DNA from: Helianthus annuus
Taxonomy: Eukaryota > Streptophyta > Magnoliopsida > Asterales > Asteraceae
Direction of reading: 5' to 3'
Assembly (NCBI RefSeq): GCF_002127325.2
Contig: NC_035435.2
Location: forward strand, 115,431,671 to 115,495,670
DNA length: 64,000 bases
Shown here piece by piece: positions 1 through 12,698 of this stretch. The stretch's first letter is position 1; each line of letters starts with the position of its first letter. Both the position numbers and the translations under genes were made by a program. Under the pieces are notes generated by a model that did no database searches, was not told where the DNA came from, and saw nothing but the letters and a program-made list of their open reading frames with translations.

Positions 1-1459
1 GTTTGGTTAACGGCGGTGAAGTGGATGAGAGTTTGATGAAGAATTGTCGTCAAGCGTTGACGAAATTGATGAAGCATAAGTTGAGTTGGGTGTTCAATAA
101 GCCGGTGGATGCGGTTGCCTTAGGGCTTCATGATTATCATCAGATTATTAAACGGCCGATGGATTTGGGTACGGTTAAGTCCAATTTGTCCAAGGGGTTG
201 TATTCAAATCCATTGGATTTTGCTTCGGATGTGAGATTGGTGTTTGAGAATGCGATGCTGTATAACCCGAGGACGGATGAGGTTCATGGTATGGCGGATC
301 AGCTGTTTAGGTATTTCGAAGAGCTTTTTAGACCTATTCAGGCGAAATTGGCAACAAATCGGCAGGTTGTTAATGAATTTTCGGCTGTGGATGAATTGGA
401 TGGGAGCTCTTGGGACGATATTCAGTCGCCTGAGAGATCGAAGAAGGTTAAAACCGGCCTGACGAGTGGGGTTGGGCCTGGGCTGGTTGTGCCTTCGGTT
501 TCGAACAAGCAGAATCACTCGACTGCGTCCAATCCGATAATCCCGCCTGTTGTTCATTCTGTTCAATCTTTTCAGTCAGTTCAGTCGCCTGTTCGGAGTC
601 TTTCACCGCCAATGCAGGCTGCAGAACCGGTGAAGCCGTCTTCGACAGGGACGAGGGGTGTTGTGGCTAAGTTGCCGAAGCCTAGGGCGAAAGACCCGAA
701 TAAGAGGGAAATGAATATGGAAGAGAAACAGAAATTGGGGTTGGGGTTGCAGAGTATGCCTCCGGAAAAGATGCCTCAGTTGTTGCAGATTATACGGAAG
801 AGGAACGATCAGTTGGCGCAAGAGGGGGATGAAATTGAGCTTGATATCGAGGCATTGGACACCGAAACGCTGTGGGAGCTTGATCGGTTTGTTACCAACT
901 GGAAGAAACATGTTAGCAAGACGAAAAGGCAGGCGCTTTTGGTAAACAATGTGTCTGCGGTTGCTGCTCCGAGTGTCTCGGCTGACATTGACGATGTAAG
1001 GCTTTCGATTGTCAGAAAGTTTTCGTTCTTTGCTAATTTTATTTGATTTGTTTTTGTTGTGCTGATAGTTTCGTTTTTGTTTAGGTTCCCATGGGTGAGA
1101 AAATTGACAGTATGAAGAAGAGCAAGAAGGATGCAGGTGAAGAAGACGTCGACATTGGGGATGAGATGCCCGAAAGCAGCTTCCCACACGTGGAGATAGA
1201 GAAAGATGATGGTGGTGGTCAGGGTGCAGCCGCAGGTCATGGAAATGACAATGCTGCAAGCAGCAGCTCGAGCGGATCAAGCAGCTCAAGCAGCGGTGAT
1301 TCGTCGTCTTCCAGTGGTATTGAATCTTGTCTTTCCACAACAAGTTTGAAGTTTGTTGAGAAAAGAGAGGTTTATGAGGTTGATTTTGATTTGTTTACAG
1401 ATTCAGGCTCTGGGAGCTCTTCTGGGAGTGATTCTGATGCAGATGATGCACAATCTTGA
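1..1459 (+). CDS. GTE-type bromodomain/NET transcription factor, 5'-truncated by the window edge
   Basis: This is the 3' part of a global transcription factor group E (BET-like) gene, a nuclear reader of acetylated histones. Exon 1 runs 1-995 and is open in frame from base 3. An intron at 996-1084 (GTAAGG donor, TTTAG acceptor) leads to the last exon 1085-1459, which ends in TGA. The bromodomain occupies roughly residues 12-115 of the fragment, with the acetyl-lysine-pocket segment YNPRTDEVHGMADQLF. A Pro/Ser-rich linker follows, then a NET (extra-terminal) domain at about residues 233-312 (KREMNMEEKQKLGLGLQSMP onward). Exon 2 adds an acidic motif (DEMPESSFPHVEIEKDD) and a long Ser tail typical of the plant GTE2/GTE7 type. 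The N-terminus and promoter lie outside the window. The family call is firm; the exact paralogue is not. Confidence 0.93.
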
Positions 1460-3045
1460 TGGAACAACAGAAGGTGTAGTCGATCTGAATCCGAAAAGCA
1501 GGAAATTGCAAATGCCATTGCAGGATCTGGTCATGATGATGGGTTAAGAGAACAAAATTGGTCTGCAAGATGATGTTGGTTTCCATGAAAGGATTGGAGG
1601 AGAAATTGGGTTTTGATTTAGGTTTAGTTAATGGGTTTTGAGAGTGTTGCTGACTTATATTAGTAGGGAGGAGATGGCAGGCTGGAAGATGAGATGGGAT
1701 GGTGGAGGAAAGGGGATGATGTTGTGTACATATGACCAACAAGACAAAAGTGTAATGTAGTTGTAGGAATCCATCACAATGCAAATTCTTGTTCTAATTG
1801 TTGTTATTCAAATGTTCACACAAATGCATGTGATGATGGGGTACAAAAGATGTGTGTAGTGTAGCTCCAAAGTTTTTAATCAACAATGTTAAGTTTTGGG
1901 ATATTGTTTTATAGTTTTTGATTGTCACGATCTCGACCACAAGTTCAAAGGGACTAGGTATATAGAACTTTAATTTAATGGTGTTCAAATGGCAAATAAA
2001 TTTTACTATTTTAGGATGGTTTTGTTGAAATAAATAAAGATTATATGACAGTTTGATTGGTCCATAATCTTCAAATTTGTAGGTTTGACCTTCAATGGGG
2101 TCAACAAGTGTTGATTTTTGAGGATCCACAAACATTAGAAATTGTAAAAGGTTACCTAAAAATCTGGAGATGCAGACATAACAAACACGTTTGCCCAGTT
2201 TTCGTTCAACATTATTAAAAAAAATGAGATCTAAATGAACCTCTTTTTGAACTCATCAACTTCACATGCATTCATCATTGTGAAATAAAAAATGCCGGTA
2301 TTACAGGGGTAAATGAGTTTAGGCTTTACACGTTTTAAACCTTCTAGAACTTGAGCTCGGTTTGTAACATAGTATGAGTTCTTTATACCTAAAAATTCAA
2401 CAATATTACAAGTATAATTATATAATTTGCGGAGACCCGACAACCAAATTGAATCGGGACCCAACATTCCAGGAGCTAACACCGATGGGAAGGGAACCTG
2501 TACTAAATCGAATCAAGATCCAACGACCCAGAAGCTAAAACCGATGCAGAAGGTGATCCAGGTCCAGTTGCTAAAATTCAAATTCAAAAATAACTAATTA
2601 TGGTGATGTTTATCTTCACAGACATCAGCCTAAGTTTGCTATCCCCCTAGCAAGTATGCTTTCAACTTCAGAAAACAATAACAAAAGGTTGTGGCGAGAC
2701 ATACACGTCAAATCAACAACAAAAACTACAGCAACCAAACCTTAATAGGAAGACCGAGTTTGAGAAACCGATTCATACATCGAAACAATGTTATAAGTTG
2801 AATGTGCTGAAATATATTGAAAAAAACAGATAAAACTAAAGCCAGTGCAAACATTGATTCTAAGTGTCTTGTGATTCAAAAACAAATGAAAACCTACATC
2901 ACTCCATATGCCACTCAATGGAAGCCTTCCCAGCAAAATTTCTTGAAGCTGTAGTTTCATAATCTGCTGCATCTTCAAAAGAACGACTCCCAAAAGTTGT
3001 ATACATGGAAAAGACAAAATCTTAAGCAATATCCAAATAAGAACC
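1460..3045. other. 3' UTRs and convergent intergenic spacer
   Basis: About 1.6 kb separates the stop codons of the GTE gene and the convergent MYBBP1A-like gene. It is AT-rich and probably holds both 3' UTRs. Short open frames exist (for example minus 2231-2482), but I recognise no protein family in them and they lack splice context, so they are not called. No clear transposon boundary was seen. Confidence 0.6.
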
Positions 3046-4439
3046 CTATGCCTGTTGCCTTTTCAAATCAAGAAAAGCTTTACCGATTTGACTTTCACAT
3101 GACGAATGAACTTCGGAATCCAAAGATTCAAGAAACTGTGTCGATAGTTTATAAGTGGTCAAACAAGTAAAGATCTTACCACAGAATTTTCGCACCTCAG
3201 CCCGTTTTGCTTGCTTTTCAGGCATATTTGTCACTAGCTCCTTGATCAAATTACTAAGTCGAGAAAGATGAACACTTATCATCTCTTTCCCTTCATCATT
3301 TCCATCTTTAACCAAAACATGTGGCTTCAATATTTCCAATATCAAGTCGAGTGCTTCAACTTGCCTAAACTTCGACTTTGCACCGGCACATTTGTCAACA
3401 AGAAACCCGAAAAAATGTTGACCAACCCACGGCCACCTCCTGAATATCTCTTTCAAGAATTGGGGTTTCAGTTGAGAGTTTTTATCATCAAAATAACGCA
3501 CCATAGCGTTTTTTAATATATCATACACCCTTTCCAATTCATCTTCAGAGAAACTTCTTGAATCAATAAGCTTTAGAATCCAATAAGTCGAGTTCTGAGC
3601 GAGATTAACGATCTTTCGGTATCGCTGGAAAGAAGCAGATTGTTTCTTCTTAGATGGGGTGACTGCAGACTTCTTTTTCTTAAACGGTTTCGCTGCTAGT
3701 TTCAGATTTTTTTCCAAAAGTGGTTCGAGAACTGATAGTTGCACGGATTCTCCTCTCGGGTAGTGTTTTGCTTTGAATATCTCATGCTCAATGATTTTAC
3801 AAATACGGTCACCAAGCTGCTCACTGCCTTCGGTTGTATGTGGGTTCACAAACGCCTGTGCAAGATTCGTGAATACTCTCAGCACTTGTGGTTTACCTGC
3901 ATTACAGCAAAAAAGTTTTCAATTTGATTCAAACTAGTCTTAACCCCCCGCGTTGCGGGGCAGCGTGCGTAAAATTGTGCTACCAGCGTTGAGGGGTGGG
4001 AGGCGTAAAACCGTGCTAAGTAGCAACCAAACGACACTCAAAACCGAGAAAAAGCGTAAAACAAAACCACGAACTTTTAACAAGAGTGACTCACGTGACG
4101 TAATACATAGACGATGTCAAATGTATACCGACACATATCGAAAATCGTGGGAGTAAAAAAAACCTGAGGGACCAAATCTGACCAACCAAACGACGACCAA
4201 ACTCAAGAAAAAAGCGTAAAACAAAAACTAATACAAAAAACTAAACTTATTTAACAAGTTGAAAAATCTTGAAGTTTTTACTATCAAAAAATCATAAGCG
4301 ACAAACAAAAGTCTGTACAAAAATAAGTCTTCTAAAAGAGTCAAACATTAGATTTTTATATAAAACAAAGTAAAACAAAAGTCTGACCCTACGTTACTAT
4401 TCTTCAACTTGTGATGAATTAATATATATATAATTAATA

Positions 4440-4483
<44 letters not shown>

Positions 4484-7400
4484 GTGATATGGGTTTATTT
4501 AAAAGATAAAAAGTTTAGCAATAAAGACTCACCTCGATTCTCGTGAAGGTAAATTTCCAACAAAGAAAGTACGCGAAGTTTGAAAAGAACAAGTTGAGAA
4601 TGAGCGGTTTCACCACCGGCTTGGTTACGTTTTTCTTTAAAAATTTGGGCGAGATAAGAATCCATTCTGAACATCGCTTCATCATCCATTCCACCGTCAG
4701 ATTCATCCGAATCTTCTTCTTCATGAGGTTCTTTTCCTATAGTTCCTCCTTCAGAGTCTTCAGACTGTTCTATAAGATCACCGTCATCACCAGCAGAAGT
4801 ATTATCACCTGTTTCTGCTTCATCATCAGAATCTGAATCCTCTGCTTCTTCAATTTCCAAAAGATCATCATCATCGTCATCATCTTCATCGTCACTGTCT
4901 GTCTCTTGATGTCTTGCTGGTTTTAAGTCCTTTTTTATAACCTTTAACATCCTAAACAGACCATTATCTGTCACATCTTCACTGTAGTATTTGAAAACCT
5001 AAAAAAATGAAAGAGATTAATTATATTAAGTTAGAGCACGTTTAGGTTGCGTTTGCGTTTGAATGTTCGTTTTTAAAACTATAGCCACCTAATTCGCGGT
5101 TCGCTCCAGTTCGGGAACGCGGTTCGGGTTCGCGATTCGTCAAATGGGACGAATTCGGTAGAGGAGGGTAGGTTCATTTTGGTACGCTCCGGTACGGTGT
5201 ACCATTGAGTCTGGTTCGGTATCCACAAATTAATACAGAAATTACTAAATTCATAAATCCAAATGACCAAAATCCAATATTCAAATTACCAAATAAGAAA
5301 ACATAAACATATTCTGCTTATACATATTCATATTACCAAATATAAACATAAACATTGCTGTGTGAATTGTTTTTGGAAACTGGAAGTATTGTGGAAACGA
5401 ATCGATGTTGGTTGCCTGATTATACGCAATCTGGTTTTTCCCGCTTGCCATATTCTCGCCAAAACACGAACCCTAAATATGTGAACCCTTATACGTATTC
5501 TACAATCAAGGTGCGTATTAAAAACAAACCCTCAATCGAACCCCAAAACGAATTGAACAGACTAATCAGATGGCCGATTTGAAATCCTAAATTCGCGAAT
5601 TGGTACATATACATACTTTGTATGGTACGAAACGTACCAATTCGAAAAACGTAAGAATCCCAGCGAATTTGGTACCTATGTTTGAAACATACCTGCTCAA
5701 TGGCAGACCGCATAGGAGCGGAAGACTGAGGGAGCAAGGAGAGCAGTGTATCAACCAAAACATCCATTAATTCAGGCGCTTCATCATCATCATTATCATC
5801 TGGTTCGTCATCTGAATCAAGCGGATCAGGTGACGGGAAGAGCTTCTTGCAGCATATCGTTATTTCCGATACAGCTTCCGAAAACTCTCCTGGTCTGAGT
5901 AAGAGTTGTAGCAGCAATTGGATGAGCAAGTACCTCAATGCATGCAATTTGTTGGCATCCGCACTCATCCCACAGTTCCTTTCCTGCCATCATTTCGAAA
6001 ATATATTAGAATCTGTTTTTTTAAATAACCACCAGAATAATAAATTAAAAACCTTCCTTTGTATTAGTAGAAGAAAACTAATTACCTCTCTTGAAAGCTG
6101 AGTTTCCATCGCTTGCAATTTTCTAAACGCCTTTTCATCGTCATCACTCAATGATCTAAACAGAGAGACTGAAGGAATATTACGTAAAATACTAAGAAAC
6201 CGCATGAAATAAGAACCAAGATCATTGGCTTCACGTCCGCTTGCAACAGCGTGGGGCCCTTCTCCTTTTTGAGCATTCGCCAACAATAACTCCAGTTGCT
6301 CGATACACATCCCGCGAAGAGAACTCGAAGTAGCAGTTTTCGGCCATCTAAACTTTTCATCTAAATCGAATGAAGTCACTTCAGTCCCGAGAGAAGAAGA
6401 AAACAAACCCTGAACAGCCAAAAACTTCAAGATTTCTTTTTGAACACAAAACTTCTCTTCGTTATCGAGTTTCGAATGTTTTAACACACTAGGGACGGAG
6501 TCTACAACCCAGCTTTTAAGAAAATCAGAAGTTCCACGAGGTTCGACAGAACTCTTTTCCTCGATTGAACCAATTTCGGAATTATCATCGGTTGTTTGAC
6601 TTTGATCCGACGGTTCTTCCGAAGCAGGAGTCACGTCAAGAAACATGTCGATTAGGTTTTGGATAAAAAGCATGCAGCCTGATTTGGTGCTGAAACCCGA
6701 CATCAAATCTTTAACGGTTTTAGTCCTCGTAATGCTATCGAATTTCCCGTTGCTGTGTTTCTGCATAGCCATAGTAACCGCCACGCGTCTACCATCATCA
6801 TGGCTGACCCACTCTAACAATTCTTTTAAAAAGTATTCCGCAAATTTGTACAGCCATGAATCCTTTGTGGAGAGAATATCCACTAGACATTGAATAATCT
6901 TGAAAGAAAAAACAATGGGAATGCAAGATACAGGCAGCCTTGGTAGAACAAGAAGTATAATATCGAACACCAAGTGTTTCCGATCATGTGATGATAAAAG
7001 AAGTGATCTTTCAATGATAATATCCCAGAAATTCTGCAGGTTTTTCTGAATGTCTTCATCGTAAGAGCTGGATTTGCGACTCTTTTTGTGCTTTTTTGCA
7101 GAGTTCAATCCTGTTGCTGAATCAGCATGTTGTGGTGAAATTTCGGGTAACAGGATATTCACCAATACTGGCCATACACCATGGACTCGAGGCTGACAAA
7201 ATGTAGACTCCTGGAAAACAAAGAAGAGTTAGAAAACTAACACTACACAAAATCAAAACAACAATAATAAAAGTAATAACCTTAAAGCAATTTGCGAGAG
7301 AGGATAGATGGTCAACAGAAAACAATGTGCTAGAACTGTATGAATCGGGTAAGAGCTTCCCAAACAATTTGTCGTCAGCAGCTACTTTTTCTCTGAGCTT

Positions 7401-8852
7401 AAGAGCTAGAAGTAACGCATCGGGATTTCCAGCTTCTATGGCTCCTTCAAACCATTCGTGGAGACCCGGAGCTTCTAGAACTTGCTTCAACACAACTTCA
7501 ACAGGCAACTGCAATCCAAATAACTTCAGTTCACATGTACTATATATAACTTCAGTTATCATAGTAATATTCTTTAAAGGTTTAAATTTTGTTCCATCGT
7601 CTAAGTTATCTATATAGTACCTTTTCACTCAACTGCGAGATAATCTCGACAGCAGGCTCCTGAAGATAGCGTTTCTTAGTGGCTAGTGAAATAACAGAGC
7701 TAGTGAATGCTTTTACATGCTCTGAATCATCATCACTTTGTTGAGAAAGTCTTCCTGATCGTGCAAGAGACCCATAAGCAAACAAACGACCTAAAAGACA
7801 GTCTTTGATTTCCTGTATGCCATAAAGAAATATACAAATCCTCAGATAAACAATAAGCTGGCAGATTCATATTCAGGAAAGTTAGCTCTGCTAGTTAATT
7901 ACTGGTTACTATCTCACCTGACCCTTCATTGAAGAAGATACTTCCAATAAGTCAACAATTAGTTTCAGCAGCGAGTCTAATGAAATACTGGAAACCTCAC
8001 CAACTAACATAGTCAAACCCAATGCAAATCCTTGCCTTGCACACTGCAAAAGAACGCCCACAACAAAGGCTCGCAAATTAGTAAAACGTGAATGAACGAT
8101 ATATTAAAAAGTTCAGCCTTTGCTTTAATCTCCAAACATTTTCATCATTCGCGGACACTATTAAATATATATAAACATTATACCTCTCTAGATGATGAAA
8201 CACCACGAATAAGCCTTCGAACAGCATATCTCACAGACGGTGCACAATTATTCAACCCGTCATTTTTCTCAGCTTCCAACTTCAACTCACCTTCACCTTC
8301 AACATTTTCCTTCTTCTCCAACATATCATAAGCCTTCTGAACCTCCTTCAACTCCATCACCAACCTCTCAGCAGCAGCCTCCCTAACCGACACATCAGCG
8401 GACCCTAAGTCCTTAAACACCCCTATATGAAACTCCGGCAAACCGTTACTCGCTCTATTCTCAACTTCTTTCACCTCCAAACTCTCTACCTTCGCCTTCA
8501 CTTCACCATTATCATCCGAACTAGCCCGGTGCTTTTCCTTATCCAACGCCTTCCGTTTCTTCTTCCGCTCCATCGGTTTATCCGCACTAGACTTATTATC
8601 ATTACTCTTAGGATTTGTTACTGCTACCTCTCCATCACTCTTCTTCCCCTTTTTCAGTTTCTTCTTCGAACGCTCACTCGAAACCTTATCAACCTCATCA
8701 TCAGAGCTTAAATTAACAGGATTTGTAACCTCTCCATCATCCTTCCTACTTTTTTTCATTTTTTTCATTGTTTTCCTTAATTCATCAACGTTTGTGTCAC
8801 TTTTGTGATTATCTACTTCTACACTATCAGAACTTCTTTTCTTACTACCCAT
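3046..8852 (-). CDS. Myb-binding protein 1A / DNA polymerase phi (POL5)-like nucleolar protein, complete
   Basis: Eight exons assemble in frame on the minus strand: 8852-8184, 8043-7918, 7812-7621, 7508-7281, 7210-6086, 5983-5693, 4998-4533 and 3896-3046. All introns are GT-AG. The total is 3948 nt, or 1315 residues plus TAG, which matches the roughly 1300-residue plant family. The ATG at 8852 opens a Lys-rich nuclear-localisation-type region (residues 1-125). The alpha-helical repeat body follows (ELKEVQKAYDMLEKKE; CARQGFALGLTMLVGEVSS, a typical POL5/MYBBP1A segment). Exon 7 carries a long Asp/Glu tract (about residues 900-960) and exon 8 a basic patch (KPFKKKKSAVTPSKKK), both usual in this family. 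Relatives act in the nucleolus in rRNA transcription and ribosome biogenesis and are not real polymerases. The only intrusion is a Helitron-like end plus an AT microsatellite in the last intron. Confidence 0.93.
3934..3975 (-). mobile_element. Helitron-like 3' terminus in the last intron of the MYBBP1A-like gene
   Basis: Read on the minus strand, a hairpin (CCCCGC-AAC-GCGGGG) is followed about 9 nt later by CTAG and then T. This is the canonical Helitron 3' end, inserted between A and T. The element must extend to higher coordinates inside the 636-bp intron (3897-4532), whose A-rich interior and long AT run obscure the 5' TC end. It carries no coding sequence. The coding frame of the host gene is unaffected. 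Confidence 0.6.
4424..4482. repeat. (AT)n microsatellite
   Basis: A nearly pure AT/TA dinucleotide run lies in the last intron of the MYBBP1A-like gene, about 50 bp from the splice donor. It is likely length-polymorphic. Confidence 0.95.
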
Positions 8853-9011
8853 AGATCCCTACGATAATACAAATTACACAAAATTTCTGTCAAATCGAAA
8901 CGAAAACGTATAAAAACTGAGATAATTGATAATTAATGGAGCAAATTGGAACATACGAACAGTAGATTGATTGTAATGAATGTATATTGGTGAAGATTAG
9001 ATGATACGAAC

Positions 9012-9066
9012 CTGATTTCGAGACAAACTGTGATTGAAAGCGTTAGGGTTTTGCTAAACCCTAAAT
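9012..9066 (-). promoter_or_regulatory. Paired telo-boxes at the promoter / 5' UTR of the MYBBP1A-like gene
   Basis: TTAGGGTTT (9043-9051) and AAACCCTAA (9056-9064) form an inverted pair about 200 bp upstream of the ATG. Telo-boxes are known promoter elements of plant ribosome-biogenesis and translation genes, which fits a nucleolar product. A 5'-UTR intron is suggested by a donor after 9012 (GTTCGT on the minus strand) and an acceptor before 8858 (ATCGTAG). That splice is inference. Confidence 0.55.
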
Positions 9067-9210
9067 ATAAGATGGAAGTATTTATATACTCTGTTAGTAG
9101 TATGCGGTATGGTATCGGCGATGACGAATGAAAGAAGCCCTAGGTTTGGAACAATATAAAATGGGTGCTTGGGAGCTTTGCGATAGTGGGTCCCAAAAAA
9201 AAAAAAAAAA

Positions 9211-9620
9211 AGTAAATTACAAAATTCGTTCTTTATCTATGTCACTTATTGCAAACTGCGTTCTTTGTCTTCAATAATTACAGAAAACGTACTCGATGTT
9301 TGCAAACCCTTGCAAGTTATATTCTTTAGCTCTAACTCAGTTAATTTTTGTGGTTAAATCTGACCAAATGGACCCCACATGAGTGTATTTTTGTGGTTAA
9401 ATCTAACCAAATGGACCCCATATGAAAGTAAAATGACCAAAATACCCTCATGTGGGGTCCATTTGGTCATATTTAACAACAAAAAATTAACTGGGTTAGG
9501 GCTAAAGGACATAACTTGCAAGGGTTTGCAAACATCGAGTACGTTTTCTGTAATTATTGAAGATAAAGGACACAGTTTGCAATAAGTGACATACATAAAG
9601 GATGATTTTTGTAATTTACT
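9211..9620. repeat. Fold-back (MITE-like) inverted-repeat element
   Basis: The left arm (9211-about 9345) starts AGTAAATTACAAAATTCG. It is mirrored by a right arm (about 9487-9620) ending in TTTTTGTAATTTACT. Both arms carry reverse-complement copies of the same text, including the segments around ACGTACTCGATGTTTGCAAA and CACTTATTGCAAACTG. The middle holds a smaller inverted repeat built around AAATGGACCCCA. The element is about 410 bp, non-coding and flanked by A-runs. Any transcript would fold into a long hairpin. Confidence 0.8.
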
Positions 9621-9689
9621 CAAAAAAAAAAGTGAGGTGTGGAAGCGGTGTGGGTTAGCAGCGTTTCGGCAGCATGTTGGTTGACTTTA

Positions 9690-9925
9690 GTTTTTTTTTT
9701 TTTTTAAATAGTTTGAGATTTATAAAATAAAATCAAACTTATATTATTTTAAAAAAATTACATAACATCCTAAAAAATAACAAAAAAAAAGACTACTTAA
9801 TAAATCCTAAAAAATAATAAAAGACTACTTATTAAATCCTAAAAAATAAAAAAAAGACTACTTATTAAATCCTAAAAAATAAAAAAAAGTAGTTAATAAT
9901 TCCTAAAAAATTACAAAGTTTTAAA
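9690..9925. repeat. A-rich tandem minisatellite
   Basis: Copies of a roughly 35-38-bp unit built on AAATCCTAAAAAATAA and AAGACTACTTATT repeat four times within an A/T-rich tract. A T-run precedes it. No coding potential was seen. Confidence 0.75.
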
Positions 9926-10009
9926 TATAAAAGTGGGGAACCCACTTAAATTCTGGATTCCCGTCGTGCCTCAACTCGATCTTCGCGATCTCCATTCGAT
10001 TGTTACCAA

Positions 10010-10134
10010 CGTAAGCTACTGTAGCTTACGGTGCCTACCGTAAGCTACGGTAGGTACTGATGCCACAAAGATTCCACCGTAAGACAGTTTGTTCTTACCG
10101 TAGGCCATTTGAAGACCACCGTAAGCTACGGTGG
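10010..10134. repeat. Cluster of perfect palindromes around GTAAGCTAC
   Basis: Three perfect palindromes occur: 10010-10030 (arms CGTAAGCTAC/GTAGCTTACG), 10034-10054 (arms CCTACCGTA/TACGGTAGG) and 10116-10134 (arms CCACCGTA/TACGGTGG). Weaker relatives lie between them. They share the core CCGTAAGCTACGG. No gene overlaps them. Confidence 0.75.
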
Positions 10135-10139
10135 CCGAG

Positions 10140-12690
10140 CCAGACGCAAATTTTGTAACTCCTTTTTAGTTGTTGATGGTTGTGACTTTTGGGATATCTT
10201 ATCATTAGGCGTTTTCAGAACTTGGAGAGGGCGAATTTAGGGGGACAAAACATTATTTTGGGTGATTCTATCATTGTTTTTCCGTCTTTGATTCATGTGA
10301 ACAACATAACTGAATTAATGATCAACCGAACAATGTGTGGCTAAGTTCTTGTATGTTTTCTCTCATATTGTAAGGTTTCGAATTGAATATTTGTGATTGT
10401 TTATGTTATTTTTGGGATAGTATTTTAATCATTTTGATTATATTACTATGGTGATTATGAGTTTGATTTGTAATTGTTTATATTGTTGAATTTCGTATTT
10501 TGAACCATCAGTTCTTGGTGCCATAGGCAATCAGGATTTATTGGGAGGGATTCGGGGTTGGCTATACTAAACTGGTTATCGGGTGACTACCTTGCGTTTT
10601 TGTAATCCAAGTACCTAGCCCCCTTTTATCACAATCAAATACACATTCACGAACTATGTCTATGTAGTTCATCCAGATTAAACTTTCACATAATTATCAT
10701 TTGTAGAAACCTGGAACCGGTGGAGAACATATTCTCTCACTTCTGAATTAGAAGTTATACAAACCAAACAATCAAATCTCGATATTACTTTTCTTCATTT
10801 TAATTTTATTAGTCATAATTTGCAAACTGCTTGGTAAACACATTTTTTATAAACTCATTGTGAGACTTCGACCTCAGGTCAACTATAGAGGCACCATACA
10901 CTCAAATATGTCCCATTTTTAGGCACTTACGTCACTGAACCCTAGGATTTTTTATGCATGCAAGTTTTTTTTTTTTTTTTTTTTGTTGAAAGAAGAATAA
11001 TTGTTCTTTCTTTTATCACTTAGGATTTGTGTTAGATGAAAGTCACATGCACAATTTTGAGTGAAAGAAATAAGCAAGGAATACTCTTTTGGACAACTCT
11101 CACACTTTGAAGTTAAGAAAAGTAAATATAAGTATTAGTGATTGTTCACTCCCAATCATCATGATGTGAAACGGGTTTAAAAATATCAGCTTGGACACAT
11201 CTTTTAGTGTTGATAACATTAGACCAATCAATCTAATGTAGATTAATACGTAACCAATCGAACACTACTCGGGAGTGGATCTTCTGCTTATAAACGATAT
11301 GTTCCAAATGCTCTTGGATATTATTGGTCCCATTTGACCATTTGTATGGTATCTAATTACTTTCTACCTACTTCTGGGTTTAAACCAACGCCTTATGTTA
11401 TACGAAAACAATACTCTAACTGCTAAGTTAAGTAGGTATTTTTAACTACTAAAGGTGAAAAGTGCACCTTTTAGATCACCACTTGAACCCATAAACCCAA
11501 CCAATAGGAGTTCGACATCTCACTTAAACTCACTCCAACCATTTTTAACCCCTTTCATATTGGAAAGGGAGGGGCACCCATCTCGCTCACCCCCTTAAAT
11601 TAACACTCACAAGATCATTGTCCAACATCTCGCTCCACACACCACCCCACAATCTAGAACGGGTTCATGAACTCAGGAAGGATCTCGCACACCGAAGCCG
11701 CATGGGTTGCGACAGGGTTTTGTTCTATCTAGCTCAACCTGCATGAACCTGGCCACTCATCTAGGATCCACACCCTGTTTTATTGAGTACAAGTGATGTT
11801 ATCATCCCATTTACTTACTAATGGTTCAATCTGTGTTATCTTTTTTCACAATCAGGGGTTGTTTTATGGTGTATTATATTTGGCACAACTCACAAGCATT
11901 AGCATTTATACCGCAGCAGCAGCAAAGGGCCATCGATCACTGTTCCAGGATCTTAACGCCTACAGAAAATTGTTTAATCAGGTAACATGTCTACTTGCAT
12001 AATCAAATACCAGCTTTCTCATTCTTCAAAAATTGTCATTTATAAGGAGTATTGAAGGATTGTAAACCCAGGTTCTCGTGTAACCTTCTGTTTTTAGTGC
12101 TGCTTATTTCTTTTGTAACCTTCTGTTTTTTGTAATTTCTGTTGGAAACAGGTAAATCTAACAAGTTTTTAAATCAACCAGTTCTGACCCGAATAAAAGA
12201 ATGACCATTTATTAAATCGGCCCACATTTAACCCGAACACGTTCTTTTTGGGCAATTGCCCCGCCCATATTTCCAGGTATAGTTAGACATATCAATCTAA
12301 TCTCGGATAATACTATAGAAAGAATAATACACAAAAAAGAAATGTTAATGCTTTTCTCTGCCTTTTATATTGATATATACAATAATATGTTATGGCATGG
12401 TATATGTACATGCATGTATAATGCATTGATTGATACAATATAGTGTAGTGTATGGTGTTTGTGTCATACAATAAGGTGTATGAAAGAAAACTTCAGTCTT
12501 TTATAGATAATTTCAATAAAACTTTAAAAGAAAATAGCATCATCAAGTTTTCGAAATAAGTATAGAATGCTAGTGATTTGCATACATGTACAACACCAAG
12601 TTTTACAAACAGTCCCCAACTTCTAGTGACACAATTGGAAGCATATGGACATGATGAAAGTGAACAATCCCTGTGCTAGGTTAGGGTGTA
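10140..12690. other. Intergenic region with no identified gene
   Basis: This AT-rich sequence contains a poly-T run near 10965-10983. A short exon-like open segment on the plus strand (about 11850-11981) has an acceptor-like CAATCAG upstream and a CAG/GTAACA donor downstream, and encodes YTAAAAKGHRSLFQDLNAYR. I do not recognise the family. It may be a captured or decayed exon. Nothing else was supportable. Confidence 0.4.
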
Positions 12691-12698
12691 TATATATA

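Noticed and set aside
603..1343. 246-codon open frame opposite the GTE gene
   Set aside because: It is an antisense shadow of the bromodomain/NET coding exons, crosses the intron and matches no family.
2231..2482. 83-codon open frame on the minus strand in the GTE-MYBBP1A spacer
   Set aside because: The text looks fairly protein-like but matches no family I know, and there are no splice or promoter cues.
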